Below, piece after piece: positions 1 to 13,300 of a stretch of DNA of 64,000 nt. A program made the position numbers and the translations under genes. The stretch is from Oscarella lobularis (taxonomy: Eukaryota > Porifera > Homoscleromorpha > Homosclerophorida > Oscarellidae). Each line of letters starts with the position of its first letter. Within the stretch, counting starts at the first letter, position 1. The DNA is taken from positions 2,150,240 to 2,214,239 of the forward strand of contig NC_089191.1 of assembly GCF_947507565.1 (NCBI RefSeq). The letters run 5' to 3'. Below the pieces are notes generated by a model, which was given only the letters and a program-made list of their open reading frames with translations, was not told where the DNA came from and did not search any database.

Positions 1-620
1 ATGCCATTGCACTGTCGTGTGACGTACGTGCGAGGAAGTGGATGATAGAAATAAATTTATTCATGTTTCTTCCACGTGGACCTCGCGTGATAATAATACA
101 TATTTATACTTTGTGTGCTTATCCGGGTAATGCTGTAAGAAAAGGCAAACGTTTTTGACTGAGTATTTTCGCAAGGCGCGCTTCACTCATGCGGATTGGC
201 CTTCCAAAGCAGCTTCTCTACATGCTGGTGCTTTTTCGAAAAAGTGAGGCTCCCTAACGGGTCCTGCGAACGGATTTTCGCATTGCGAAGGGTAACATAA
301 AGCTCGCGACCCGTCTGCATTATTCTGTGTGACGGTGCACTAAATTCCTACATTTTGAGAGGGCTTTTGAGGCGCCTCAAGTCTTCCCCGTCGCCCTAGA
401 GTCGAATTTATCCATCTCCCTTTGGCCGCCCGTCTCTCGCCCGTCGTAAGTCGAATTCTTTACTCCGAGGCACATGGGAAAGATAAAAGGTAGGTTTCGT
501 TGTGAGTGGAATTATACGAGCACGCAATGTTCGAAACGCCAGCTGCGAGCTAAAACGCCATGGCCCTAGCGATGCTGTACCCCCAAAGGGGCCTCACCCT
601 ATTGTCTCGTAGTCATACAG
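1..620. other. Single-copy flank, no gene recognised
   Basis: This stretch is not repetitive and has no long open frame. An AATAAA lies near position 51, which could be a poly(A) signal of a gene to the left, and a GTAAGT-type splice donor lies at 446. Neither is tied to a recognisable exon. It could hold the missing 5' exon of the LZTFL1-like gene at 19231, but I found no ATG-plus-donor combination here that I would defend. Confidence 0.5.
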
Positions 621-1227
621 ACGCATCACTCATCGTTCTATAAAACGAAGGGAGATGCATCACTCATCGTTCTATAGAAACGAAGGGAGATGCATCACTC
701 ATCGTTCTATAAAAACGAAAGGAGATGCATCACTCATCGTTCAATAGAAACCAAGGGAGATGCATCACTCATCGCTCTATAGAAACGAAGGGAGATGCAT
801 CACTCATCGCTCTATAGAAACTAAGGGAGATGCATCACTCATCGTTCTATAAAAACGAAAGGAGATGCATCACTCATCGTTCTTTAGAAACGAAGGGAGA
901 TGCATCACTCATCGTTCTATAGAAACGAAGGGAGATGCATCACTCATCGTTCTATAGAAACGAAGGAAGATGCATCACTCATCGTTCTATAGAAACGAAG
1001 GGAGACGCATCACTCATCGTTCTATAGAAACGAAAGGAGATGCATCACTCATCGTTCTATAGAAACCAAGGGAGATGCATCACTCATCGCTCTATAGAAA
1101 CGAAGGGAGATGCATCACTCATCGCTCTATAGAAACGAAGGGAGATGTGCCATTAATCATTGTTCTATAGAAACGAAGGGAGATGCATCACTCATCGTTC
1201 TTTAGAAACGAAGGGATACGCATCACT
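621..1227. repeat. 35-bp tandem repeat, about 17 copies
   Basis: The unit contains GCATCACTCATCGTTCTAT followed by AGAAACGAAGGGAGAT and recurs every 35 bp; the first unit is 34 bp. Copies differ by a few substitutions (CGTTC/CGCTC, TATAG/TATAA/TTTAG). Units abut with no unique spacer, so this is a minisatellite and not a CRISPR array. It leads directly into the 32-bp array and then the 9-bp array. Confidence 0.95.
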
Positions 1228-1228
1228 A

Positions 1229-1306
1229 GTGAGACCTCCAGTATAGGTAGTTTGATATAAGTGAGACCTCCAATATAGTTAGTTTGATATTAGTGAGACC
1301 TCCAAT
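1229..1306. repeat. 32-bp tandem repeat, 2.4 copies
   Basis: GTGAGACCTCCA recurs at 1229, 1261 and 1293. Each is followed by an ATA-rich stretch and AGTTTGATAT. The third copy is cut after about 14 bp, where the 9-bp array begins, so it marks the left boundary of that array. Confidence 0.85.
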
Positions 1307-4300
1307 AGTAGTACTTGGAGTACTTGGAGTACTTGTAGTACTTGTAGTACTTGTATTACTTGTAGTACTTGGAGCACTTGTAGTACTTGTATTACTTGGA
1401 GTACTTGGAGTACTTGTAGTACTTGTAGTACTTGTAGTACTTGGAGTACTTGGAGTACTTGTAGTACTTGTATTACTTGTAGTACTTGTAGTACTTGTAG
1501 TACTTGTAGTACTAGGAGCACTTGGAGTACTTGGAGTACTTGTAGTACTTGGAGCACTTGTAGTACTTGGAGTACTTGTAGTACTTGTATTACTTGTAGT
1601 ACATGGAGTACTGGGAGTACTTGTAGTACTTGTAGTACTCGTAGTACTTGGAGTACTTGGAGTACTTGTAGTACTTGTAGTACTTGTAGTACATAGAGTA
1701 CTTGGAGTACTTGTAGTACTTGTATTACTTGTAGTACATGGAGTACTTGGAGTACTTGTAGTACTTGTATTACTTGTTGTACTTGGAGTACTTGGAGTAC
1801 TTGTAGTACTTGTAGTACTTGTATTACTTGTAGTAATTGGAGCACTTGGAGTACTTGGAGTACTTGTTGTACTTGTAGTACTTGGAGTACTTTTAGTACT
1901 TGTAGTACTTGTACTACTTGTATTACTTGTAGTACTTGTAGTACTTGGAGTACTTGGAGTACTTGTAGTACCTGTAGTACTTGGAGTACTTGTGGTACTT
2001 GGAGTACTTGGAGTACTTGTAGTACCTGTAGTACTTGTAGTACTTGTAGTACTTGTAGTAATTGGAGCACTTGGAGTACTTGGAGCACTTGTAGTACTTG
2101 TATTACTTGGAGTACTTGGAGTACTTGCAGTACTTGTAGTACTTGTAGTACTTGTAGTACATGGAGTACTTGGAATACTTGGAGTACTTGTAGTACTTGT
2201 AGTACTTGTAGTACTTGTAGTACTTGGAGTACTTGTAGTACCTGTAGTACTTGGAGTACTTGTGGTACTTGGAGTACTTGGAGTACTTGTAGTACTTGTA
2301 GTACTTGTAGTACTTGGAGTACTTGTAGTACTTGTATTACTTGTATTACTTGTAGTACTTGGAGTACTTGGAGTACTTGGAGTACTTGGAGCACTTGGAG
2401 TACTTGTAGTACTTGTAGTACTTGGAGTACTTGTAGTACTTGTAGTTTTGTAGTACTTGTAGTACTTGTAGTACTGGTAGTACTCGTAGTACTTGGAGTA
2501 CTTGGAGTACTTGTAGTACTTGTAGTACTTGTAGTACATAGAGTACTTGGAGTACTTGTAGTACTTGTATTACTTGTAGTACATGGAGTACTTGGAGTAC
2601 TTGTAGTACTTGTATTACTTGTTGTACTTGGAGTACTTGTAGTACTTGTAGTACTTGTATTACTTGTAGTAATTGGAGCACTTGGAGTACTTGGAGTACT
2701 TGTTGTACTTGTAGTACTTGGAGTACTTGCAGTACTTGGAGTATTTGGAGTACTTGTAGTACTTGAAGCACTTGTAGTACTTGTATTACTTGGAGTACTT
2801 GGAGTACTTGTAGTACTTGTAGTACTTGTAGTACTTGTAGTACTTGTAGTACTTGTAGTACTTGTAGTACTTGTAGTACTTGTAGTACTTGTAGTACTTG
2901 TATTACTTGTAGTAATTGGAGCACTTGGAGTACTTGGAGTACTTGTTGTACTTGTAGTACTTGGATTACTTGTAGTACTTGGAGTATTTGGAGTACTTGT
3001 AGTACTTGAAGCACTTGTAGTACTTGGAGTACTTGGAGTACTTGGAGTACTTGTAGTACTTGTAGTACTTGTAGTACTTGGAGTACTTGTAGTACTTGTA
3101 GTACTTGTAGTACTTGGAGTACTTGTAGTACTTGTAGTACTTGTAGTACTTGTAGTACTTGTAGTACTTGTATTACTTGTAGTAATTGGAGCACTTGGAG
3201 TACTTGGAGTACTTGTTGTACTTGTAGTACTTGGAGTACTTTTAGTACTTGTAGTACTTGTAGTACTTGTATTACTTGTAGTATTTGTAGTACTTGGAGT
3301 ACTTGTAGTACCTGTAGTACTTGTAGTACTTGTAGTACATGGAGTTCTTGGAATACTTGGAGTACTTGTAGTACTTGTAGTACTTGTAGTACTTGTAGTA
3401 CTTGGAGTACTTGTAGTACCTGTAGTACTTGGAGTACTTGTGGTACTTGGAGTACTTGTAGTACTTGGAGTACTTGTAGTACTTGTAGTACTTGTAGTAC
3501 TTGGAGTACTTGAAGTACTTGTATTACTTGTATTACTTGTAGTACTTGGAGTACTTGGAGTACTTGGAGTACTTGGAGCACTTGGAGTACTTGTAGTACT
3601 TGTAGTACTTGGAGTACTTGTAGTACTTGTAGTATTTGTAGTACTTGTAGTACTTGTAGTACTTGTAGTACTTGTAGTACTTGTAGTACTTGTAGTACTT
3701 GTAGTACTTGGAGTACTTGTAGTACTTGTAGTACTTGTAGTACTTGGAGTACTTGGAGTACTTGGAGTATTTGTAGTACTTGTAGTATTTGTAGTACTTG
3801 TAGTACTTGTAGTACTTGTAGTGCTTGTAGTACTTGGAGTACTTGGAGCACTTGGAGTACTTGTAGTACTTGTAGTACTTGTAGTACTTGTAGTACTTGG
3901 AGTACTTGTAGTACCTGTAGTACTTGGAGTACTTGTAGTACTTGTAGTACTTGTAGTAATTGGAACACTTGGAGTACTTGGAGCACTTGTAGTACTTGTA
4001 TTACTTGGAGTACTTGGAGTACTTGCAGTACTTGTAGTACTTGTAGTACTTGTAGTACATGGAGTACTTGGAATACTTGGAGTACTTGTAGTACTTGTAG
4101 TACTTGTAGTACTTGGAGTACTTGGAGTACTTGTAGTACCTGTAGTACTTGGCGTACTTGTGGTACTTGGAGTACTTGTAGTACTTGGAGTACTTGTAGT
4201 ACTTGTAGTACTTGGAGTACTTGGAGTACTTGTAGTACTTGTATTACTTGTATTACTTGGAGTACTTGGAGTACTTGGAGCACTTGGAGTACTTGTAGTA

Positions 4301-7300
4301 CTTGTAGTACTTGGAGTACTTGTAGTACTTGTAGTACTTGGAGTATTTGGAGTACTTGTAGTACTTGTATTACCTGTAGTACTTGGAGTACTTGTATTAC
4401 TTGGAGTACTTGGAGTACTTGCAGTACTTGTAGTACTTGTAGTACTTGTAGTACATGGAGTACTTGGAGTACTTGGAGTACTTGTAGTACTTGTAGTACT
4501 TGTAGTACTTGTAGTACTTGGAGTACTTGTAGTACCTGTAGTACTGGGAGTACTTGTGGTACTTGTAGTACTTGTAGTACTTGGAGTACTTGTAGTACTT
4601 ATAGTACTTGGAGTACTTGGAGTACTTGGAGTACTTGGAGTACTTGGAGCACTTGGAGTACTTGTAGTACTTGTAGTACTTGGAGCACTTGTAGTACTTG
4701 GAGTACTTGGAGTACTTGGAGCACTTGGAGTACTTGGAGTACTTGGAGTACTTGGAGCACTTGGAGTACTTGTAGTACTTGTAGTACTTGGAGTACTTGT
4801 AGTACTTGTAGTATTTGTAGTACTTGTAGTACTTGTAGTACTTGTAGTACTTGTAGTACTTGGAGTACTTGGAGTATTTGTAGTACTTGTAGTACTTGTA
4901 GTACTTGTAGTATTTGTAGTACTTATAGTACTTGGAGTACTTGGAGTACTTGGAGTACTTGGAGCACTTGGAGTACTTGTAGTACTTGTAGTATTTGTAG
5001 TACTTGTAGTACTTGGAGTACTTGGAGTACTTGGAGTACTTGGAGCACTTGGAGTACTTGTAGTACTTGTAGTACTTGGAGCACTTGTAGTACTTGGAGT
5101 ACTTGGAGTACTTGGAGCACTTGCAGTACTTGTATTACTTGGAGTACTTGGAGTACTTGTAGTACTTGTAGTACTTGTAGTACTTGTAGTACATGGAGTA
5201 CTTGGAGTAATTGTAGTACTTGTAGTACTTGTAGTACTTGGGGTACTTGTAGTACCTGTAGTACTTGGAGTACTTGTGGTACTTGGAGTACTTGTAGTAC
5301 TTGGAGTACTTGTAGTACTTGTAGTACTTGGAGTACTTGTATTACTTGTAGTACTTGGAGTACTTGGAGTACTTGGAGTACTTGGAGCACTTGGAGTACT
5401 TGTAGTACTTGTAGTACTTGGAGTACTTGTAGTACTTGTAGTACTTGTAGTACATGGAGTACTTGGAATACTTGGAGTACTTGTAGTACTTGTAGTACTT
5501 GTAGTACTTGTAGTACTTGGAGTACTTGTAGTACCTGTAGTACTTGGAGTACTTGTGGTACTTGGAGTACTTGTAGTACTTGGAGTACTTGTAGTACTTG
5601 TAGTACTTGTAGTACTTGGAGGACTTGTAGTACTTGTATTACTTGTATTACTTGGAGTACTTGGAGTACTTGGAGCACTTGGAGTACTTGTAGTACTTGT
5701 AGTACTTGGAGTACTTGTAGTACTTGTAGTATTTGTAGTACTTGTAGTACTTGTAGTACTTGTAGTACTTGTAGTACTTGTAGTACTTGGAGTACTTGGA
5801 GTACTTGGAGCACTTGGAGTACTTGTAGTACTTGTAGTACTTGTAGTTCTTGGAGCACTTGTAGTACATGGAGTACTTGGAGTACTTGTAGTACTTGTAT
5901 TACTTGTAGTACTTGGAGTACTTGTATGACTTGGAGTACTTGGAGTACTTGCAGTACTTGTGGTACTTGTAGTACTTGTAGTACATGGAGTACTTGGAGT
6001 ACTTGGAGTACTTGTAGTACTTGTAGTACTTGTAGTACTTGTAGTACTTGTAGTACTTGTAGTACTTGTAGTACTTGTAGTACTTGGAGTACTTGTAGTA
6101 CTTGTAGTACTTGGAGTACTTGTAGTACTTGTAGTACTTGGAGTACTTGTAGTACTTGTAGTATTTGTAGTACTTGTAGTACTTGTAGTACTTGTAGTAC
6201 TTGTAGTACTTGTAGTACTTGGAGTACTTGGAATACTTGGAGTACTTGTAGTACTTGTAGTACTTGGAGTACTTGGAGTACTTGGAGTACTCGGAGTACT
6301 TGGAGTACTTGGAGTACTTGGAGTACTTGTATTACTTGTAGTACTTGGAGTACTTGGAGTACTTGGAGTACTTGGAGCACTTGGAGTACTTGTAGTACTT
6401 GTAGTACTTGTAGTACTTGTAGTATTTGTAGTACTTGTAGTACTTGTAGTACTTGTAGTACTTGTAGTACTTGTAGTACTTGTAGTACTTGGAGTACTTG
6501 GAGTACTTGTAGTACTTGTATTACTTGTAGTACTTGGAGTACTTGTAGTACTTGTAGTACTTGGAGTACTTGTAGTACCTGTAGTACTTGGAGTACTTGT
6601 GGGACTTGTAGTACTTGTAGTACTTGGAGTACTTGTAGTACTTGTAGTACTTGTAGTACTTGGAGTACTTGTAGTACTTGTATTACTTGTAGTACTTGGA
6701 GTACTTGGAGCACTTGGAGTACTTGTAGTACTTGTAGTACTTGTAGTACTTGGAGCACTTGTAGTACTTGGAGTACTTGTAGTACTTGGAGCACTTGCAG
6801 TACTTGTATTACTTGGAGTACTTGGAGTACTTGTAGTACTTGTAGTACTTGTAGTACATGGAGTACTTGGAGTACTTGTAGTACTTGTATTACTTGTAGT
6901 CCTTGGAGTACTTGTAGTACTTGTAGTACTTGTAGTACTTGGAGTACTTGTAGTACTTGTATTACTCTTAGTACTTGGAGTACTTGTAGTACTTGTATTA
7001 CTTGTAGTACTTGGAGTACTTGTAGTACCTGTAGTACTTGGAGTACTTGTGGTACTTGGAGTACTTGTAGTACTTGGAGTACTTGTAGTACTTGTAGTAC
7101 TTGTAGTACTTGGAGTACTTGGAGTACTTGTATTACTTGTAGTACTTGGAGTACTTGGAGTACTTGGAGTACTTGGAGCACTTGGAGTACTTGGAGTACT
7201 TGGAGCACTTGGAGTACTTGTAGTACTTGTAGTACTTGGAGTACTTGTAGTACTTGTAGTACTTGTAGTACATGGAGTACTTGGAATACTTGGAGTACTT

Positions 7301-10300
7301 GTAGTACTTGTAGTACTTGTAGTACTTGTAGTACTTGGAGTACTTGTAGTACCTGTAGTACTTGGAGTACTTGTGGTACTTGGAGTACTTGTAGTACTTG
7401 GAGTACTTGTAGTACTTGTAGTACTTGTAGTACTTGGAGTACTTGTAGTACTTGTATTACTTGTATTACTTGGAGTACTTGGAGTACTTGGAGCACTTGG
7501 AGTACTTGTAGTACTTGTAGTATTTGTAGTACTTGTAGTACTTGTAGTACTTGTAGTACTTGGAGTACTTGTATTACTTGGAGTACTTGGAGTACTTGCA
7601 GTACTTGTGGTACTTGTAGTACTTTTAGTACATGGAGTACTTGGAGTACTTGGAGTACTTGTAGTACTTGTAGTACTTGTAGTACTTGTAGTACTTGTAG
7701 TACTTGTAGTACTTTTAGTACTTGTAGTACTTGGAGTACTTGTAGTACCTGTAGTACTTGGAGTACTTGTGGTACTTGTAGTACTTGTAGTACTTGGAGT
7801 ACTTGTATTACTTGTAGTACTTGTAGTACTTGTATTACTTGGAGTACTTGGAGTACTTGGAGTACTTGGAGTACTTGGAGCACTTGGAGTACTTGTAGTA
7901 CTTGTAGTACTTGGAGCACTTGGAATACTTGGAGTACTTGTAGTACTTGTAGTACTTGGAGTACTTGTAGTACTTGTAGTACTTGTAGTACTTGTAGTAC
8001 TTGGAGTACTTGTAGTACTTGTAGTACTTGGAGTACTTGTAGTACCTGTAGTACTTGGAGTACTTGTGGTACTTGTAGTACTTGTAGTACTTGGAGTACT
8101 TGTAGTACTTGTAGTACTTGTAGTACTTGGAGTACTTGTAGTACTTGTATTACTTGTAGTACTTGGAGTACTTGGAGCACTTGGAGTACTTGTAGTACTT
8201 GTAGTACTTGTAGTACTTGGAGCACTTGTAGTACTTGGAGTACTTGTAGTACTTGGAGCACTTGCAGTACTTGTATTACTTGGAGTACTTGGAGTACTTG
8301 TAGTACTTGTAGTACTTGTAGTACATGGAGTACTTGGAGTACTTGTAGTACTTGTATTACTTGTAGTCCTTGGAGTACTTGTAGTACTTGTAGTACTTGT
8401 AGTACTTGGAGTACTTGTAGTACTTGTATTACTCTTAGTACTTGGAGTACTTGTAGTACTTGTATTACTTGTAGTACTTGGAGTACTTGTAGTACCTGTA
8501 GTACTTGGAGTACTTGTGGTACTTGGAGTACTTGTAGTACTTGGAGTACTTGTAGTACTTGTAGTACTTGTAGTACTTGGAGTACTTGGAGTACTTGTAT
8601 TACTTGTAGTACTTGGAGTACTTGGAGTACTTGGAGTACTTGGAGCACTTGGAGTACTTGTAGTACTTGTAGTACTTGGAGTACTTGTAGTACTTGTAGT
8701 ACTTGTATTACTTGGAGTACTTGGAGTACTTGGAGCACTTGGAGTACTTGTAGTACTTGTAGTACTTGGAGTACTTGTAGTACTTGTAGTATTTGTAGTA
8801 CTTGTAGTACTTGTAGTACTTGTAGTACTTGGAGTACTTGTATTACTTGGAGTACTTGGAGTACTTGCAGTACTTGTGGTACTTGTAGTACTTTTAGTAC
8901 ATGGAGTACTTGGAGTACTTGGAGTACTTGTAGTACTTGTAGTACTTGTAGTACTTGTAGTACTTGTAGTACTTGTAGTACTTTTAGTACTTGTAGTACT
9001 TGGAGTACTTGTAGTACCTGTAGTACTTGGAGTACTTGTGGTACTTGTAGTACTTGTAGTACTTGGAGTACTTGTATTACTTGTAGTACTTGTAGTACTT
9101 GTATTACTTGGAGTACTTGGAGTACTTGGAGTACTTGGAGTACTTGGAGCACTTGGAGTACTTGTAGTACTTGTAGTACTTGGAGCACTTGGAATACTTG
9201 GAGTACTTGTAGTACTTGTAGTACTTGGAGTACTTGTAGTACTTGTAGTACTTGTAGTACTTGTAGTACTTGGAGTACTTGTAGTACTTGTAGTACTTGG
9301 AGTACTTGTAGTACCTGTAGTACTTGTAGTACTTGTGGTACTTGTAGTACTTGTAGTACTTGGAGTACTTGTAGTACTTGTAGTACTTGTAGTACTTGGA
9401 GTACTTGTAGTACTTGTATTACTTGTAGTACTTGGAGTACTTGGAGCACTTGGAGTACTTGTAGTACTTGTAGTACTTGTAGTACTTGGAGCACTTGTAG
9501 TACTTGGAGTACTTGTAGTACTTGGAGCACTTGCAGTACTTGTATTACTTGGAGTACTTGGAGTACTTGTAGTACTTGTAGTACTTGTAGTACATGGAGT
9601 ACTTGGAGTACTTGTAGTACTTGTATTACTTGTAGTCCTTGGAGTACTTGTAGTACTTGTAGTACTTGTAGTACTTGGAGTACTTGTAGTACTTGTATTA
9701 CTCTTAGTACTTGGAGTACTTGTAGTACTTGTATTACTTGTAGTACTTGGAGTACTTGTAGTACCTGTAGTACTTGGAGTACTTGTGGTACTTGGAGTAC
9801 TTGTAGTACTTGGAGTACTTGTAGTACTTGTAGTACTTGTAGTACTTGGAGTACTTGGAGTACTTGTATTACTTGTAGTACTTGGAGTACTTGGAGTACT
9901 TGGAGTACTTGGAGCACTTGGAGTACTTGTAGTACTTGTAGTACTTGGAGTACTTGTAGTACTTGTAGTACTTGTAGTACATGGAGTACTTGGAATACTT
10001 GGAGTACTTGTAGTACTTGTAGTACTTGTAGTACTTGTAGTACTTGGAGTACTTGTAGTACCTGTAGTACTTGGAGTACTTGTGGTACTTGGAGTACTTG
10101 TAGTACTTGGAGTACTTGTAGTACTTGTAGTACTTGTAGTACTTGGAGTACTTGTAGTACTTGTATTACTTGTATTACTTGGAGTACTTGGAGTACTTGG
10201 AGCACTTGGAGTACTTGTAGTACTTGTAGTACTTGGAGTACTTGTAGTACTTGTAGTATTTGTAGTACTTGTAGTACTTGTAGTACTTGTAGTACTTGGA

Positions 10301-13300
10301 GTACTTGTATTACTTGGAGTACTTGGAGTACTTGCAGTACTTGTGGTACTTGTAGTACTTTTAGTACATGGAGTACTTGGAGTACTTGGAGTACTTGTAG
10401 TACTTGTAGTACTTGTAGTACTTGTAGTACTTGTAGTACTTGTAGTACTTGTAGTACTTGTAGTACTTGGAGTACTTGTAGTACCTGTAGTACTTGGAGT
10501 ACTTGTGGTACTTGTAGTACTTGTAGTACTTGGAGTACTTGTAGTACTTGTAGTACTTGTAGTACTTGTATTACTTGGAGTACTTGGAGTACTTGGAGTA
10601 CTTGGAGTACTTGGAGCACTTGGAGTACTTGTAGTACTTGTAGTACTTGGAGCACTTGGAATACTTGGAGTACTTGTAGTACTTGTAGTACTTGGAGTAC
10701 TTGTAGTACTTGTAGTACTTGTAGTACTTGTAGTACTTGGAGTACTTGTAGTACCTGTAGTACTTGGAGTACTTGTGGTACTTGGAGTACTTGTAGTACT
10801 TGGAGTACTTGGAGTACTTGTAGTACTTGTAGTACTTGTAGTACTTGTAGTACATGGAGTACTTGTAGTACTTGTAGTACTTGTAGTACTTGTATTACTT
10901 GGAGTACTTGGAGTACTTGGAGTACTTGGAGTACTTGTAGTACTTGTATTACTTGGAGTACTTGTAGTACTTGTAGTACTTGTAGTACTTGGAGCACTTG
11001 TAGTACTTGTAGTACTTGTAGTACTTGGAGTACTTGTAGTACCTGTAGTACTTGGAGTACTTGTAGTACTTGTAGTACTTGTAGTACTTGTATTACTTGG
11101 AGTACTTGGAGTACTTGGAGTACTTGGAGTACTTGGAGCACTTGGAGTACTTGTAGTACTTGTAGTACTTGCAGCACTTGTAGTACTTGGAGTACTTGGA
11201 GTACTTGGAGCACTTGGAGTACTTGTAGTACTTGTAGTACTTGGAGTAGTTGTAGTACTTGTAGTATTTGTAGTACTTGTAGTACTTGTAGTACTTGGAG
11301 TACTTGGAGTACTTGGAGTACTTGTAGTACTTGGAGCACTTGTAGTACTTGGAGTACTTGGAGTACTTGGAGCACTTGCAGTACTTGTAGTACTTGTAGT
11401 ACTTGTAGTACTTGTAGTACTTGGAGTACTTGGAGTACTTGGAGCACTTGCAGTACTTGTAGTACTTGTAGTACTTGTAGTACTTGTAGTACTTGGAGTA
11501 CTTGTAGTACTTGTAGTACTTGTAGTACTTGGAGTAGTTGTAGTACCTGTAGTACTTGGAGTACTTGTGGTACTTGGAGTACTTGTAGTACTTGGAGTAC
11601 TTGTAGTACTTGTAGTACTTGTAGTACTTGGAGTACTTGGAGTACTTGTATTACTTGTAGTACTTGGAGTACTTGGAGTACTTGGAGTACTTGGAGCACT
11701 TGGAGTACTTGTAGTACTTGTAGTACTTGTAGTACTTGTAGTACTTGTAGTACTTGTAGTACTTGGAGTACTTGTAGTACTTGTATTACTTGTAGTACTT
11801 GGAGTACTTGTAGTACTTGTAGTACTTGGAGTACTTGTAGTACCTGTAGTACTTGGAGTACTTGTGGTACTTGTAGTACTTGTATTACTTGTAGTACTTG
11901 GAGTACTTGGAGTACTTGGAGTACTTGGAGCACTTGCAGTACTTGTAGTACTTGTAGTACTTGTAGTACTTGTAGTACTTGGAGTACTTGTAGTACCTGT
12001 AGTACTTGGAGTACTTGTAGTACTTGTAGTACTTGTAGTACTTGGAGTACTTGGAGTACTTGTATTACTTGTAGTACTTGGAGTACTTGGAGTACTTGGA
12101 GTACTTGGAGCACATGGAGTACTTGTAGTACTTGTAGTATTTGTAGTACTTGTAGTACTTGTAGTACTTGTAGTACTTGTAGTACTTGTAGTACTTGTAG
12201 TACTTGGAGTACTTGGAGTACTTGTAGTACTTGTATTACTTGTAGTACTTGGAGTACTTGTAGTACTTGTAGTACTTGGAGTACTTGTAGTACCTGTAGT
12301 ACTTGGAGTACTTGTGGTACTTGTAGTACTTGTAGTACTTGGAGTACTTGTAGTACTTGTATTACTTGTAGTACTTGGAGTACTTGGAGTACTTGGAGTA
12401 CTTGGAGCACTTGGAGTACTTGTAGTACTTGTATTACTTGTAGTACTTGTAGTACTTGTAGTACTTGTAGTACTTGTAGTACTTGGAGTTCTTGGAGTAT
12501 TTGTAGTACTTGTAGTACTTGTAGTACTTGTAGTATTTGTAGTACTTGTAGTACTTGGAGTACTTGGAGTACTTGGAGTACTTGGAGCACTTGGAGTACT
12601 TGTAGTACTTGTAGTACTTGGAGCACTTGTAGTACTTGGAGTACTTGGAGTACTTGGAGCACTTGCAGTACTTGTAGTACTTGTAGTACATGGAGTACTT
12701 GGAGTACTTGTAGTACTTGGAGCACTTGTAGTACTTGTATTACTTGGAGTACTTGGAGTACTTGTAGTACTTGTAGTACTTGTAGTACATTGAGTACTTG
12801 GAGTACTTGTAGTACTTGTAATACTTGTAGTACTTGGAGTACTTGTAGTACCTGTAGTACTTGGAGTACTTGTGGTACTTGGAGTACTTGTAGTACTTGG
12901 AGTACTTGTAGTACTTGTAGTACTTGTAGTACTTGGAGTACTTGGAGTACTTGTATTACTTGTAGTACTTGGAGTACTTGGAGTACTTGGAGTACTTGGA
13001 GCACTTGGAGTACTTGTAGGACTTGTAGTACTTGTAGTACTTGTAGTATTTGTAGTACTTGTAGTACTTGTAGTAATTGTAGTACTTGTAGTACTTGTAG
13101 TACTTGTAGTACTTGGAGTACTTGGAGTACTTGTAGTACTTGTATTACTTGTAGTACTTGGAGTACTTGTAGTACTTGTAGTACTTGGAGTACTTGTAGT
13201 ACCTGTAGTACTTGGAGTACTTGTGGTACTTGTAGTACTTGTAGTACTTGGAGTACTTGTAGTACTTGTAGTACTTGTAGTACTTGGAGTACTTGTAGTA

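Noticed and set aside
621-1227. CRISPR-like regular repeats
   Set aside because: Units are contiguous with no spacers, and the surroundings are eukaryotic with spliceosomal introns.
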